From the NCBI GenBank assembly GCA_964570205.1, contig CAZMXI010000051.1, positions 1-27,659 on the forward strand: DNA of 27,659 nt. Direction: 5' to 3'. This stretch comes from CAZMXI01 sp964570205. Its GTDB lineage: Bacteria > Planctomycetota > Phycisphaerae > Tepidisphaerales > Tepidisphaeraceae. Shown piece by piece: positions 1 to 8,605 of this stretch (positions are counted from its first letter, which is position 1; each line of letters begins with the position of its first letter). The position numbers were made by a program, and so were the translations under genes. Below the pieces are notes generated by a model. The model was not told the DNA's origin and searched no databases. It was given only the letters and a program-made list of their open reading frames with translations.

Positions 1-148
1 CGTCGAGCCACCAACCGCAAACGTAGTATTTTTCGGCCGTCTGCAAATCCTCGGGCCTTCCGATCGGCGAAAGATAGGTTCGCGTACTTGCGATATGTCC
101 CTGGTGGCTGTTGGTTGCCCAATAGATCAATTTCGGCAGCAAGTCCAT
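1..148 (-). CDS. Unidentified ORF fragment running off the left edge
   Basis: A minus-strand frame is open from an ATG at 148 to the window edge, about 49 codons. It reads MDLLPKLIYWATNSHQG and continues to KYYVCGWWLD near position 1. Codon choice is plausible for this GC-rich genome, and the aromatic-rich ending does not look like random shadow sequence. There is no Shine-Dalgarno sequence before the ATG, and an in-frame stop lies just upstream at about 167-169. I do not recognise the family. The fragment sits where the N-terminal half of the neighbouring GH172 gene would be expected, so it may be a divergent gene start, a rearranged remnant or one side of an assembly join. Confidence 0.3.
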   Translation of the reverse strand, partial: MDLLPKLIYWATNSHQGHIASTRTYLSPIGRPEDLQTAEKYYVCGWWLD

Positions 149-200
149 CAAGTTCAGTGGCCGAGCTTACGCAGCGCCTCATAACTGGACCGATCGCTCC

Positions 201-1142
201 ATGTACTTCCACGCCAAATGGCGCGGGCAATTCGATGTCCCGACCCGGCCGATGATCGACTGGAACTACATGACCGCCAGGGGCAAGGGCGTTTTTGCCG
301 GCGTGGCATTCGCCATCGACAATCCGGTGAAGGACTGGTGGGGCGAGGGCGACGAGAAGATCTATGTCGATGGCGAGGCCTTCCCGAGCCATTTCGGCAC
401 GGGAACGGAGGATTATTTCGGCTATGCCTGGTGCTTCCCGGGTCTATTCGTTCACGCCTATCACAACCAGCCTCGTTGTGATGGGCCGGGCAACTTCGGC
501 CGAACCAGCGTCAACCGCTGGCACATCATCGACCGCATTCCGTTCACGAAGGACTTCAAGTTCGACATGGAGCTTTGGCATTGGAAGGCCAATATCAAGG
601 TGAACATGGCCGTCGCGGCCTACTGGTATGCCATGCCGGGCGGCACCGATGGGTTCAGAGTTCTGACGGCGGCTGATGCGCAGCTCCGCCCCGCGCCCGA
701 GCTTCCGCAGGCGGTGAAGGTAAAGGGCGCGATCGAGGGCGAATCGATGCGCATCGTGCAGAAGACCGGCAGCCCGGCGCCTCAGGATTGGGAGGGCCTC
801 AGCGGCGGCCGGCACCTGTGGTGGCACAACACGCCCAAGCCGGGCGACATGCTGGTCCTGGCATTCCAGGCACCCAAGGCCGGTAAGTACAAAGTGGTGG
901 GGCGGTTCCTCAAGGCCATCGATTACGGCATCGTGCAGCTCGCGATCAACGGGCAGAAGGCCGGCGACCCAATCGACTTCTTCAACGATGGCGTCGAGCC
1001 GACAGGCGAGGTGGATCTCGGCACGTTCGAGCTGAAAGAAGGCGACAACCAGTTCTCGGCGACGATGGTTGGCGCGAACGTTCGGGCGGTCAAGAGCTAC
1101 ATGTTTGGCCTGGATTATCTTCTGCTCAAGCCGGCCGAGTGA
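201..1142 (+). CDS. GH172 (DUF2961) glycoside hydrolase, 5'-truncated, with C-terminal module
   Basis: The first ~160 residues match the catalytic region of glycoside hydrolase family 172 (DUF2961): MYFHAKWRGQF, then WWGEGDEKIYVDGE and GTGTEDYFGYAW. Family members hydrolyse fructofuranose- or arabinofuranose-type linkages. Glu49 and Glu70 are 21 residues apart, which matches the catalytic pair I recall for the Bifidobacterium enzyme (E270/E291). Residues from about 170 to 313 form a separate module ending in GLDYLLLKPAE, probably a beta-sandwich. The N-terminal ~100 residues usual for the family are absent. The frame is open upstream only to a TAG at 123-125, and the stretch just before the ATG (PHNWTDRS) still looks like family sequence, so Met201 is probably not the original start. 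No Shine-Dalgarno or signal peptide is present. The gene converges on the VIT/vWA gene. It is probably a broken copy or an assembly junction; specificity is unknown. Confidence 0.72.
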   Translation: MYFHAKWRGQFDVPTRPMIDWNYMTARGKGVFAGVAFAIDNPVKDWWGEGDEKIYVDGEAFPSHFGTGTEDYFGYAWCFPGLFVHAYHNQPRCDGPGNFGRTSVNRWHIIDRIPFTKDFKFDMELWHWKANIKVNMAVAAYWYAMPGGTDGFRVLTAADAQLRPAPELPQAVKVKGAIEGESMRIVQKTGSPAPQDWEGLSGGRHLWWHNTPKPGDMLVLAFQAPKAGKYKVVGRFLKAIDYGIVQLAINGQKAGDPIDFFNDGVEPTGEVDLGTFELKEGDNQFSATMVGANVRAVKSYMFGLDYLLLKPAE

Positions 1143-1156
1143 GCCTCGGCCGGCTT
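1128..1156. terminator. Perfect 12-bp hairpin between convergent genes
   Basis: AAGCCGGCCGAG (1128-1139) and CTCGGCCGGCTT (1145-1156) are exact reverse complements around a 5-nt loop. The hairpin overlaps the GH172 stop codon and lies 22 bp before the stop of the convergent VIT/vWA gene. There is no long T-tract on either side, so it would be a non-canonical bidirectional terminator or an RNA-end stabiliser. Confidence 0.55.
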
Positions 1157-1178
1157 GCCATCCGAAGGCTGTCGCTGG

Positions 1179-4100
1179 TCAATTGGCCATGGGCGCGGCT
1201 GGTGGATTCCACGCCAACAGCCGGATGGCCGGCCGCGCCAGGTGGTTGATCATCACGATGACACAGCCGTCCAACGGCTGACTGCCGAGCAGGTCCTGCT
1301 GCCTGGCGCGGAACAGCTCCCATGTTTCGCCGTCCGCACGGCGTGCTGCCAAGGCCAATAGGGCGGTGAGGTCGTCGCCGCGAACGCCGGATTCAATCAG
1401 TTGTCGCAGCGGCTGCGCATCCTCGCGCTTGCCCAGCAGCGACAAGGCCACGGTGCGCATCGCTGTTGTATGCTCGCCCTTGACGGCGGCCAGAGATCCC
1501 ATGCCCCTGGGCAGCCATTGGGCATCATCGCGCAGTGCCAGCGCGGCATAGACCACGGTGGCGAAGGCGTTCGTATCCCCCGGGTCCTTCTCCATCTTCG
1601 CGATGGCAGCTTGGGCGGATTTGGTCACCATCTCTCGCGCACTGGTGGCCGGATGGCCCCACTTGGCGCTGCCGGCGGGAATGATTGCGCGATACTCATG
1701 CACCGCCCAGAACGATCGCATGGCGATTGCGCTGGCCGACCCTTTGAGAATCTCCTCCATTCTCGGACTGGACCAAGCCACCTTCAACTCGGCCAGCGCC
1801 TCCTCCGCATCGCGCGAGCCGGTGTCGCCTTGGGCTGTGGCCGCCAGAAGCTGCCAGGAGAACGCATCGTGCAATCTGAGAATGTGCTGCCGCTCCCGGG
1901 CTGCCTGCAACTGGGCCGCCATCTCTTTGCGAGACTCGGCGCGGCGGGTGGTGAGCTTCTGCAAGTCAGCAAATCCCTTGGGGGCAGCCTTGGGATTGGC
2001 CAGATCGGCCAGCGCTCTGGCGGCGGCCGTGTGCACCGACGCGTCACCGAAGACGATCAGTCGCCCGGAATCCCACCAGAACACCTCGGCGCTGTCCTGG
2101 CCGGTCTTGATCGCGCTCGCCACGGCGGCGAGGAACCGGTCCATGTGTTGTTGGGCGGCGGCCCGCTTGTCGGCTGCGCCGGCGAGTTCCTCGTCCAACG
2201 GCGTCGAGATCATCGCCACATCATACAACCACGCCGAACGGACTGGACTGCGCCGATCCGACTCGACGATGATGGCCCCATCGTGGATGCGCCAGCTCAG
2301 CCGCGCGGGCTGGAGCAGCCAGTCCAGCGCCTGGCCGACCGTGGCGTTCCTGAGGTCCAGGTATCCGACGGTCAGGTTCCCCCGATTCAGAATCGCACGC
2401 GCATCATCGATACTGCCTGGCGTGATGGTCAGTTTCGCGCCGGTTTGGCCGGCCATGCCCACAAGGGCCTCCTCAAGGGCTTGAGCCTCGATGACGCCGG
2501 TTAAACGCTTGCCGAGAAGGGGATCCGCCGACTTCTTGAATAGCTGGTCAATCGCTTCGATGCCGGCTACGGCCGCAACCTGGACTTGCCCGTTGCTGCG
2601 GTACGCGGCCTGCAATGCCAGATCCAGCAGGTATGCATAGCCGTAGAGGGCTCGTGCTTGTCGCAGCTTGGATTCATGCGCCGGCTGCGCCCCGAAATCC
2701 TCGCATTCCTTACGGATTCCGTCGGCCGCCGTGAGGGCCTCCTGTGCGGCCTTGGTCATCGCGTCGGACTGCAATGGCGCGAGCGCCTGCGGCGAAAATG
2801 CCATGCGATCGCCCAGTTCGGCGCGTTTCACCATCAGACCCAGGGTGGCAGGCTCGGCGGCTGGGGCGGGTCGAATGCCCATGGCGGAAGTTCCGGCCGC
2901 TCGGCCCCATGCGGACGCCGCCTGACCTGATCGAGTCCTGACCGCATTTGCGCGAGCGAGTCCACGCATTCCGCCACCATATGATTTGGCCCGTTCCATG
3001 AGCAAGCCACCCGCCGCGGCGGGCTGGTTTGCCGGCACCGCAAACCCCATCGCTTGATCGAGGTCCCTCTCGCCGAAGAACCCTTCCCATTGCGTTCCTT
3101 CGGGCAGCGGCACCGGAATGGGCATCCGCCGAGGTGGCCGCGCTGGTTCAGTGAGGTTCGATGCTTCCTTCTCATCCACTGCCACGAAGCTGGTGTACTG
3201 GCTCATGAGCCGATGCTTCAGTGATATCGAGGTGACCATCTCCTCGACGGCTTCCGAGCCGGCGTAGTAGGTCTGGTGCATCAGGTCCTCGATCTTCTGC
3301 CTTGCCCAGACCTTGGCCAGGACATTGTTGCGCTCCTGCTGGCCGGGCAAATCGACCGCCATCGGCCAACTGACAGCCTGGCCTTCCACGTCGCCACTGA
3401 TGGTAACGGCTGTGCGACCCTGCGGAGGGCTGATGTAGCGGCCGAAGACGATCACCGGCCGGCCGGCCCACAGTTCCGGAATCTTCGCTGGGTACGTCTC
3501 ACTGACTTCGGCCTTGCCCCAGTCGATTCGCACGTTAGCCAACTGCGCCCGCTGAATGCGGGTCATGATCTCCTGCGCCATCGGCGCTGCTTGTTCATTG
3601 AGCCCCAGCTTCTTGCCCATGCCGCCACCTTGCCGGGCCACGCCGTCGATCAGAAACATGTTGGGTTCCTGCCCGATGCCAATGCACCAGAACCGGATGC
3701 GGTCGCCGCAGTTGCGGCCGATGTGTTCGATGATCTCTTTCTCGTTGCCGATGTAACCGTCAGTGAGCATGACAACGATGCGGAGCCGCTCCTTGTCCAG
3801 CGGCTCGTCAATCGCCATCTTCACCCCCTGAAGCATGTGCGTTCCACCGCCGCCGCGCAGGCCCTCGGTGAACATCAGCGCTCTCCGGATGTTCTGCTCG
3901 TTTACGGGCACTGGCTTCTCGAAAAGCCTGTTGGCCTGGCTGGCGAAGGTGACCACCTGCACGGTATCGATCTGGCGGCACAGCTTGAGCATGCCCTGCA
4001 TGGCCTCGATGACCTTGGCTGTGGGCTGGCCGGACATCGAGCCGGATACATCCACCAGGAAGACGATCTCGCGTGGCGGGCTCTGGGTGAGGCGTTGGTC

Positions 4101-5099
4101 TTCCTTGGGCTGGATCATCAGCATGAAATAGCCGGGGTCCGCCTTGCCGGTCAGCGGGTTGTGCGCCAGAACTGCCATCTCCGGCTTCTTGCCGACGACG
4201 CTGTATCGCAGAACAAAGCTCTTGTTGGGGATGGAATCCTCCGAATCGAGCTGGACCGATGCGGCATCGCGGGTATCGTCGGTCTGGCCCTGGGTGATCT
4301 GCACCTTGTGGCTGGGCGCCTGGAGATTCTGGATGGGCACACCCGCCCGCAGGTTGATCGACAGCGAGATGTCGTGGCCGTTGCGGAATTGCGGCCGCAG
4401 AACTGGCGGGCTGATTCGGCTGGCGTCCGGAACGCGATCCGTGTTAGGAACCGGCGGAGACACCTTGCCCTCAAGCCCGGCCGGCGCTGGCGGCGGCGAC
4501 GCGCTCGGCGACCCTGGGATGAACCGCGGGCCGACTACCATCGGGAAACTGAACTCGTACGTCCCGAGGTCGTACCGCAGCACATCCACGTACGAGATTC
4601 GAATCTGTACCTCCTGGTTGGGTTCGATGTTGGCGACGGATTGGGTGAAGATGTTGGGCCGCTCCTGTTCGAGAAGGGCGGCAGTCTGGCCGGCCATCAT
4701 CGCCCGCTCATAGATCTGCCTGGCCTCAGCGCGACGCTTGATCAGGCCGACGATCCTGCGATTGCCGACGACCATGGTCATGTCGTCCACTGCCGCTTCG
4801 TGCGGCAAGGGGAAGACGTATACTGCCTCGATCTTCTCATTGGTCGGGTTGTGAAATGTCTGGGTGACGTTCACGCGGGCGATGAAGCCGGCGATATCGG
4901 CTTTCACGTCGGTGTGTTTCAACGGGCACTCGACGATGCTGCCATCCTCCTTCACGATGCGCAGCGCACCCTGGCTGACTTCCTTCTGGGCGATGGCAGA
5001 CTTGTCCAGACCGGTCTGATCCGGTACGGCCGTCACGTCGCGACCCGTCAGGCTCAGTACAATCAACGACAGCAGCAGGAAACGGCGGGAATACACCAT
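1179..5099 (-). CDS. Secreted VIT-domain / von Willebrand factor A protein
   Basis: The 1306-residue protein has a signal peptide (MVYSRRFLLLSLIVLSLTG, residues 1-~24) and a VIT domain (about 40-175, with VTQTFHNPTNEKIEAVYVFPLP). A vWA domain follows at about 344-515. Its metal-ion-dependent adhesion site is complete: Asp350-x-Ser352-x-Ser354, Thr420 in GGGGT, and Asp447 in LTDG. Pro/Gly/Arg-rich sequence follows at about 690-780. The C-terminal half is mostly helical, with a short beta segment (LTVGYLDLRNATVGQALDWL, about 940-1000) that resembles the STN/secretin N-domain fold. The architecture recalls inter-alpha-trypsin-inhibitor heavy chains, and many planctomycetes carry such proteins. 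The role is unknown; surface adhesion or assembly of an envelope complex is inferred. AAGGAG lies 6 nt before the ATG and fixes the start. The gene is divergent from the thioredoxin gene and convergent with the GH172 gene. Confidence 0.88.
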   Translation of the reverse strand: MVYSRRFLLLSLIVLSLTGRDVTAVPDQTGLDKSAIAQKEVSQGALRIVKEDGSIVECPLKHTDVKADIAGFIARVNVTQTFHNPTNEKIEAVYVFPLPHEAAVDDMTMVVGNRRIVGLIKRRAEARQIYERAMMAGQTAALLEQERPNIFTQSVANIEPNQEVQIRISYVDVLRYDLGTYEFSFPMVVGPRFIPGSPSASPPPAPAGLEGKVSPPVPNTDRVPDASRISPPVLRPQFRNGHDISLSINLRAGVPIQNLQAPSHKVQITQGQTDDTRDAASVQLDSEDSIPNKSFVLRYSVVGKKPEMAVLAHNPLTGKADPGYFMLMIQPKEDQRLTQSPPREIVFLVDVSGSMSGQPTAKVIEAMQGMLKLCRQIDTVQVVTFASQANRLFEKPVPVNEQNIRRALMFTEGLRGGGGTHMLQGVKMAIDEPLDKERLRIVVMLTDGYIGNEKEIIEHIGRNCGDRIRFWCIGIGQEPNMFLIDGVARQGGGMGKKLGLNEQAAPMAQEIMTRIQRAQLANVRIDWGKAEVSETYPAKIPELWAGRPVIVFGRYISPPQGRTAVTISGDVEGQAVSWPMAVDLPGQQERNNVLAKVWARQKIEDLMHQTYYAGSEAVEEMVTSISLKHRLMSQYTSFVAVDEKEASNLTEPARPPRRMPIPVPLPEGTQWEGFFGERDLDQAMGFAVPANQPAAAGGLLMERAKSYGGGMRGLARANAVRTRSGQAASAWGRAAGTSAMGIRPAPAAEPATLGLMVKRAELGDRMAFSPQALAPLQSDAMTKAAQEALTAADGIRKECEDFGAQPAHESKLRQARALYGYAYLLDLALQAAYRSNGQVQVAAVAGIEAIDQLFKKSADPLLGKRLTGVIEAQALEEALVGMAGQTGAKLTITPGSIDDARAILNRGNLTVGYLDLRNATVGQALDWLLQPARLSWRIHDGAIIVESDRRSPVRSAWLYDVAMISTPLDEELAGAADKRAAAQQHMDRFLAAVASAIKTGQDSAEVFWWDSGRLIVFGDASVHTAAARALADLANPKAAPKGFADLQKLTTRRAESRKEMAAQLQAARERQHILRLHDAFSWQLLAATAQGDTGSRDAEEALAELKVAWSSPRMEEILKGSASAIAMRSFWAVHEYRAIIPAGSAKWGHPATSAREMVTKSAQAAIAKMEKDPGDTNAFATVVYAALALRDDAQWLPRGMGSLAAVKGEHTTAMRTVALSLLGKREDAQPLRQLIESGVRGDDLTALLALAARRADGETWELFRARQQDLLGSQPLDGCVIVMINHLARPAIRLLAWNPPAAPMAN

Positions 5100-5129
5100 G
5101 AATCGCTCCTTGCAGGCACAGAGCGCATA

Positions 5130-5218
5130 GACGTGGGTGGTCGGCTAATGTTCCGGAAGTCTGCGTGCGGCGGGAATAGGATTACCGCGGCGAGGGTTTC
5201 AACCCACGTCAGTGGTCG
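5130..5218. promoter_or_regulatory. Divergent intergenic region with paired repeats
   Basis: The 142-bp gap between the VIT/vWA and thioredoxin start codons must hold both promoters. GACGTGGGT (5130-5138) and ACCCACGTC (5202-5210) are exact reverse complements. The same stretches also contain a near-direct repeat, ACGTGGGTGGTCG (5131-5143) and ACGTCAGTGGTCG (5206-5218), matching at 11 of 13 positions. The pairs lie about 72-75 bp apart and could be a two-site operator. No convincing -35/-10 pair was found, so the regulatory role is inferred from position only. Confidence 0.25.
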
Positions 5219-5241
5219 TTCAGAAATGGAGCTAAGGATAT

Positions 5242-5781
5242 ATGCCCGATACACCGCAACCGCATGATGGACTGGGAATTACAAGAAGTGATCGACAGGG
5301 CGTTGGCGTATTTCTCGCCCGGCACAGTACGGCCGTGTTCGTTGGCCTGATCGTACTGGTGATGGTTGTGCTTCAGTGGCCGATGATCAAAGGGGCCTTC
5401 TACAAAGTCAGTGGCATGGAGGCCCCGACGGATGGGATTCCGTGGCGAAGGGATCTGGCGCTGGCCATGCAGCAGGCGAAGGAATCCGGCAAGCCCATTC
5501 TCGCGGACTTCACGGCGAGTTGGTGTCCACCGTGCAGGGTCATGAAGCACGATGTCTGGCCGGATGAAACAGTGCGCAGACTGGCATCGGACAACTTCAT
5601 TCCGGCGCTGTTTGACTCCGATGACCCGCAGGCCCAGGAGACCTTTCGGCGGTATCAGGTGCAGGCGATTCCCACGATTCTGGTGCTCGACACCGAGGGC
5701 AATGTCCTTCACCGGGTGAACTTCCTCGATCGTGACCAGATGGTCAGGTTTCTGGAACGGACGGCGAATCTGCCCGGATAA
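5242..5781 (+). CDS. Membrane-anchored thioredoxin-like protein
   Basis: The 179-residue protein has a short cytoplasmic N-terminus, one transmembrane segment (about 30-47, AVFVGLIVLVMVVLQW) and a thioredoxin fold. The active site is WCPPC (Cys95 and Cys98), and the cis-proline is Pro144 in QAIPTILVLD. The ADFTASWCPPCRVMKHDVW context resembles the thioredoxin-like domain at the C-terminus of DsbD and related single-domain thiol-disulfide proteins. A signal anchor would place the domain outside the cytoplasmic membrane. Its likely job is reducing or exchanging disulfides in exported proteins, for example during cytochrome or copper-protein maturation; the partner is not identifiable here. TAAGGA sits about 5 nt before the ATG. 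It is the first plus-strand gene after a divergent intergenic region and is followed by a 112-bp gap before the MFS gene. Confidence 0.88.
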   Translation: MPDTPQPHDGLGITRSDRQGVGVFLARHSTAVFVGLIVLVMVVLQWPMIKGAFYKVSGMEAPTDGIPWRRDLALAMQQAKESGKPILADFTASWCPPCRVMKHDVWPDETVRRLASDNFIPALFDSDDPQAQETFRRYQVQAIPTILVLDTEGNVLHRVNFLDRDQMVRFLERTANLPG

Positions 5782-5855
5782 CTTCTTTCTTGGAAACTAC
5801 TTGTGGCAATGCCGGGCGGAAAGGCCACGCGCATGGCCGATTGCGATACAGGGCT

Positions 5856-5861
5856 TATAAT
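5856..5861 (+). promoter_or_regulatory. Candidate -10 box for the MFS gene
   Basis: A perfect TATAAT lies 32 bp upstream of the MFS start codon, in the gap after the thioredoxin stop. No good -35 hexamer occurs 16-18 bp upstream: TTGCGA at 5841-5846 is too close. The call rests on the -10 sequence and position alone. Confidence 0.3.
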
Positions 5862-5893
5862 GGTGTTGTTGCCTCTTCGGAGCGTGACGACCC

Positions 5894-7228
5894 ATGGCGA
5901 TCGAATCGGATCTCCCCGAGCCACTTTCCGCGGGGCAGCGCAAAACGCTGCCCCGAAGTCTTATAGGAAGACTGACCGCCACCGAGCCCGGTACGCGGCG
6001 TTTCAACTACTGGGCGCACGCGATCGAGGGTTCCCTATTCATTGGCGCCATGGCGTTCGTCAACGCCAACACGCTGCTGCCGACAATCATCGAGAGCCTG
6101 CAAGGGCCAAGCTGGCTGATTTCGCTGATGCCTGTGATGATGCAGGTTGGCTTCCTGTTGCCGCCGATCTTCACCGCGCATTGGATTGAACGCCTGCATC
6201 GCTATAAGCCGATGCTGCTGGCGACCGGCGTGGCGCAGCGTGCTCCCTACCTGCTCGCGGCCGTCGGGCTCTTCTTCCTGGCGGATCGGGTGCCTCCGGC
6301 GATGCTCGCCCTGCTGGTGGCGCTCGCCCCTTTGCTTTCGGGCGTGGCTGGCGGCATCAGCATGACAGGGTGGCAGCAGTTGGTGGCCAATACCGTACCG
6401 GAGAATCGTCGTAACTCTCTGCTTGCTCTGCGTTTCCTGCTAGGATCCGTGATGGGCATTACCTGCGGATGGACGATTTCGGCGGTCCTGAAATCGTACC
6501 CGGGAGCTACGGGATACGGCATTCTGCACCTTTATGCATTCGCCGCCCTGATGGCTTCATACGTGGTCTTTGCCACGATACGCGAGCCTCGGATGGTAAC
6601 TTCGCATGTTCATGTTTCACAGGGGCTTATGGCAAGTCTAAGCGCCATGCCGCGGCTACTGCGCGCCGATCCGCAGTTTCTGCTGTATCTGCTGTGGCGC
6701 TTCTTCAGAAACGGCATCTTCATCGTGGCTCCGTTCCTGGCGATTCACGCCCAATGGGTTCTTGGCAAGCCCGAGAGCTACGTCGGTCAGTTGTCGGTCA
6801 TGCAGATGCTGGGTGCAATTGTGGGCAACGTCATGGCCGCCTATCTGGGTGACCGCATCGGAAGCAAGATCGTAATTGTGATCGGAACCCTGGTGATGCT
6901 GGCGCTGACGGCCTGGTCAACGGTTGCGCAGTCGAGTCTGGAGTTTCAGTTGATCTTCCTGCTCCATGGGATCGGGTTCTTCTCAACTGAGGTGGGACAG
7001 ATGGCCCTGCTGCTTGACGCCGCACCGAAGGCTAGGCGATCGAGTTTCCTTGCCGTAGCGCAACTGGTAACTCTGCCGGGCATGCTGCTGGCGGCATGGG
7101 GCGGGGCGGCGGTGTGGAACGGCAACCGCCAATTCACCGTTTTGTGCATCGTGGCGTTGGTTTGCCTGGCATTGGCGACGGCGGCCATCCTGCCGGTGCG
7201 GGATCCACGGCGCAAGACTAAGACTTAA
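5894..7228 (+). CDS. Major facilitator superfamily transporter
   Basis: The 444-residue protein is strongly hydrophobic with about 12 predicted transmembrane helices, beginning near residue 45 (HAIEGSLFIGAMAFVNANTLLP) and ending with VLCIVALVCLALATAAILPV. The length and the polar central segment (about 225-260, after TIREPRMVTSHVHVSQ) fit the two six-helix halves of an MFS carrier. Charged loops such as LGDRIGSK in the second half resemble the family's cytoplasmic loop motif. It probably sits in the cytoplasmic membrane and acts as a secondary transporter or efflux pump. No substrate can be assigned, because neighbouring genes are not metabolically linked to it. The start was chosen because the frame opens there, though the Shine-Dalgarno sequence is weak. 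Its stop overlaps, on the opposite strand, the stop of the small ORF at 7225-7458. Confidence 0.85.
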   Translation: MAIESDLPEPLSAGQRKTLPRSLIGRLTATEPGTRRFNYWAHAIEGSLFIGAMAFVNANTLLPTIIESLQGPSWLISLMPVMMQVGFLLPPIFTAHWIERLHRYKPMLLATGVAQRAPYLLAAVGLFFLADRVPPAMLALLVALAPLLSGVAGGISMTGWQQLVANTVPENRRNSLLALRFLLGSVMGITCGWTISAVLKSYPGATGYGILHLYAFAALMASYVVFATIREPRMVTSHVHVSQGLMASLSAMPRLLRADPQFLLYLLWRFFRNGIFIVAPFLAIHAQWVLGKPESYVGQLSVMQMLGAIVGNVMAAYLGDRIGSKIVIVIGTLVMLALTAWSTVAQSSLEFQLIFLLHGIGFFSTEVGQMALLLDAAPKARRSSFLAVAQLVTLPGMLLAAWGGAAVWNGNRQFTVLCIVALVCLALATAAILPVRDPRRKTKT

Positions 7229-7458
7229 TCGCGGGTCCCCGGTTCGCATACGGGCGCGCAATGGGCTCCCCTCGTCTTATCCGGAGGCGACCGTGCAGCC
7301 ATCGCCAGCACCTGCTCCATCTGGCCGGGACACAGCGGCTCGTAGTAGCCCCGCTGATCTGCTGCGATAGTTCTCGCGTTGGCAAGGAGATAGAGCGACC
7401 CGGCCACTATCAGGGCGAAGAACGTTGCGATCCGCAGCGGGGCATAATCTCTGGGCAT
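7225..7458 (-). CDS. Small single-pass membrane protein, unknown
   Basis: This 77-residue ORF starts MPRDYAPLRIATFFALIVAG and has one clear transmembrane segment (about 9-26), then a short tail ending HCAPVCEPGTRD. The family is not recognised. The minus frame remains open further upstream to 7800, but GGAG six nt before the ATG at 7458 supports this start; ATGs at 7464 and 7470 are alternatives. The tail has three cysteines, one in PLCPGQ and two in HCAPVC, which could form a disulfide outside the membrane. The stop codon overlaps the convergent MFS stop. The gene fills part of the 413-bp gap between the MFS and zinc-ribbon genes. I see nothing recognisable in the remaining 7459-7641. Confidence 0.42.
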   Translation of the reverse strand: MPRDYAPLRIATFFALIVAGSLYLLANARTIAADQRGYYEPLCPGQMEQVLAMAARSPPDKTRGAHCAPVCEPGTRD

Positions 7459-7641
7459 GGCCATCTCCATCCCCTCTCGATCCAAGTCTACATAGCAGCT
7501 TAACCTGCATTTCAACGCGGAGCAACAAAGCGAGCATCGGCAAAATCCGCGCCCGGCTGAGATTGGGGTCGATGACGAGGCGGCCAACGCGATGCGTCCG
7601 CGCGTGTAGATCAGACAGAAACGCAGCCTTCGTGAGGAGCC

Positions 7642-8562
7642 ATGCCGATCAGCATCACGTGTCCCAAGTGTGGTACGACAGCCATCGTGCCCGATACCGC
7701 TGCCGGGGCCAAGGCGCGCTGCAAGCATTGCGGGCACGTCGTCCAGATTCCGGTCCAGGCGCCAAAGGAATGCTGCATGTGTGGCGTCGACGTAACCCAT
7801 CAGAAGCGGGTACGTGATGAGGATGGCAGCTATTACTGCGAGGATTGCGCCAAGGAGCGCTTTGGGACCCTGGCAGGCCGATCCTCCAGCATTGCTGATG
7901 CCGCGGTGATCCCGGCAGTGTCCATCCAGGAGCCGCCGCCCACCGCCGTTCCGCAGGTGTCGATGCCCGCGCCGGTGGCGCCTGCGCGTTCGGAAGTGCC
8001 CGCACCAGCGATCTCCGATCCGGAGCCGGCGTCGTCACCGGTCCCGCCGCCGCCGGCTCAGGGACCGAGAAAGCCATCCCCGCCCTCGGCGGACGAACAG
8101 CATCGCCGCAGGATGCGCAACCGTGTCAACTTTGCCGTGGCGGCGGTCTTCGTCATCAGCATCGGAGTGGCATGGTGGGTCTTCGCCGAGCGCAAGGCGT
8201 ATCAGCGGTACAGCATTCACATCGAGCCCGCCGTTGCCGCCCTGAGCCGTACGAGGGAACTGATCGATAAGGGCATCGGCTTTGAAGAGTTCTCGGCCCG
8301 CGTGCGGGTGACGGAGGATTTGATCGAAACCGCCACCAAGGAACTCGATCCCGGCGACCTCGACAGGGAATCGTTCCAGAAGATCCGGTCGGTTTACGAG
8401 CAATACCGCCTGGCCGCCCAGGAATGGGATAAGCAGGTCCGCGCCGCCGCGGGAGCGCGTATTGAGACGGTCGAATCTCAGGAGCCCATCATCATCCAGC
8501 ATCTGGTGTCGGCGGGGCGGGGCGTTCAGGAGATTGAACGGCTGTTGAGCCAGCGGGATTGA
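7642..8562 (+). CDS. Zinc-ribbon membrane protein with Pro/Ala linker
   Basis: The 306-residue protein begins with a zinc ribbon of the MJ0042/TFIIB-like kind: CPKC (Cys7, Cys10) and CKHC (Cys27, Cys30). A second cluster follows, CCMC (Cys44, 45, 47) with YYCEDC (Cys66, Cys69), and looks like a LIM- or B-box-type knuckle. Residues ~95-150 are a Pro/Ala/Ser-rich linker, then a basic patch (HRRRMRNR) and one transmembrane helix (about 162-182, VNFAVAAVFVISIGVAWWVF). A helical, charged C-terminal domain of ~120 residues completes it. With the zinc modules in the cytoplasm, the helical domain would lie outside. Such architectures are common and uncharacterised in planctomycetes. GAGGA lies 4 nt before the ATG. 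The copper ATPase gene follows 61 bp downstream; a metal-related link is possible but unsupported. Confidence 0.8.
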   Translation: MPISITCPKCGTTAIVPDTAAGAKARCKHCGHVVQIPVQAPKECCMCGVDVTHQKRVRDEDGSYYCEDCAKERFGTLAGRSSSIADAAVIPAVSIQEPPPTAVPQVSMPAPVAPARSEVPAPAISDPEPASSPVPPPPAQGPRKPSPPSADEQHRRRMRNRVNFAVAAVFVISIGVAWWVFAERKAYQRYSIHIEPAVAALSRTRELIDKGIGFEEFSARVRVTEDLIETATKELDPGDLDRESFQKIRSVYEQYRLAAQEWDKQVRAAAGARIETVESQEPIIIQHLVSAGRGVQEIERLLSQRD

Positions 8563-8605
8563 CACTTCGCCCCGCGCTGAGGCGGACTGGGCGGGTTGGC
8601 GGGGC

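Noticed and set aside
3276..5267. 663-residue plus-strand ORF opposite the VIT/vWA gene
   Set aside because: The real gene has a signal peptide, VIT and vWA motifs and a strong ribosome site. The antisense frame is low-complexity and crosses the promoter region.
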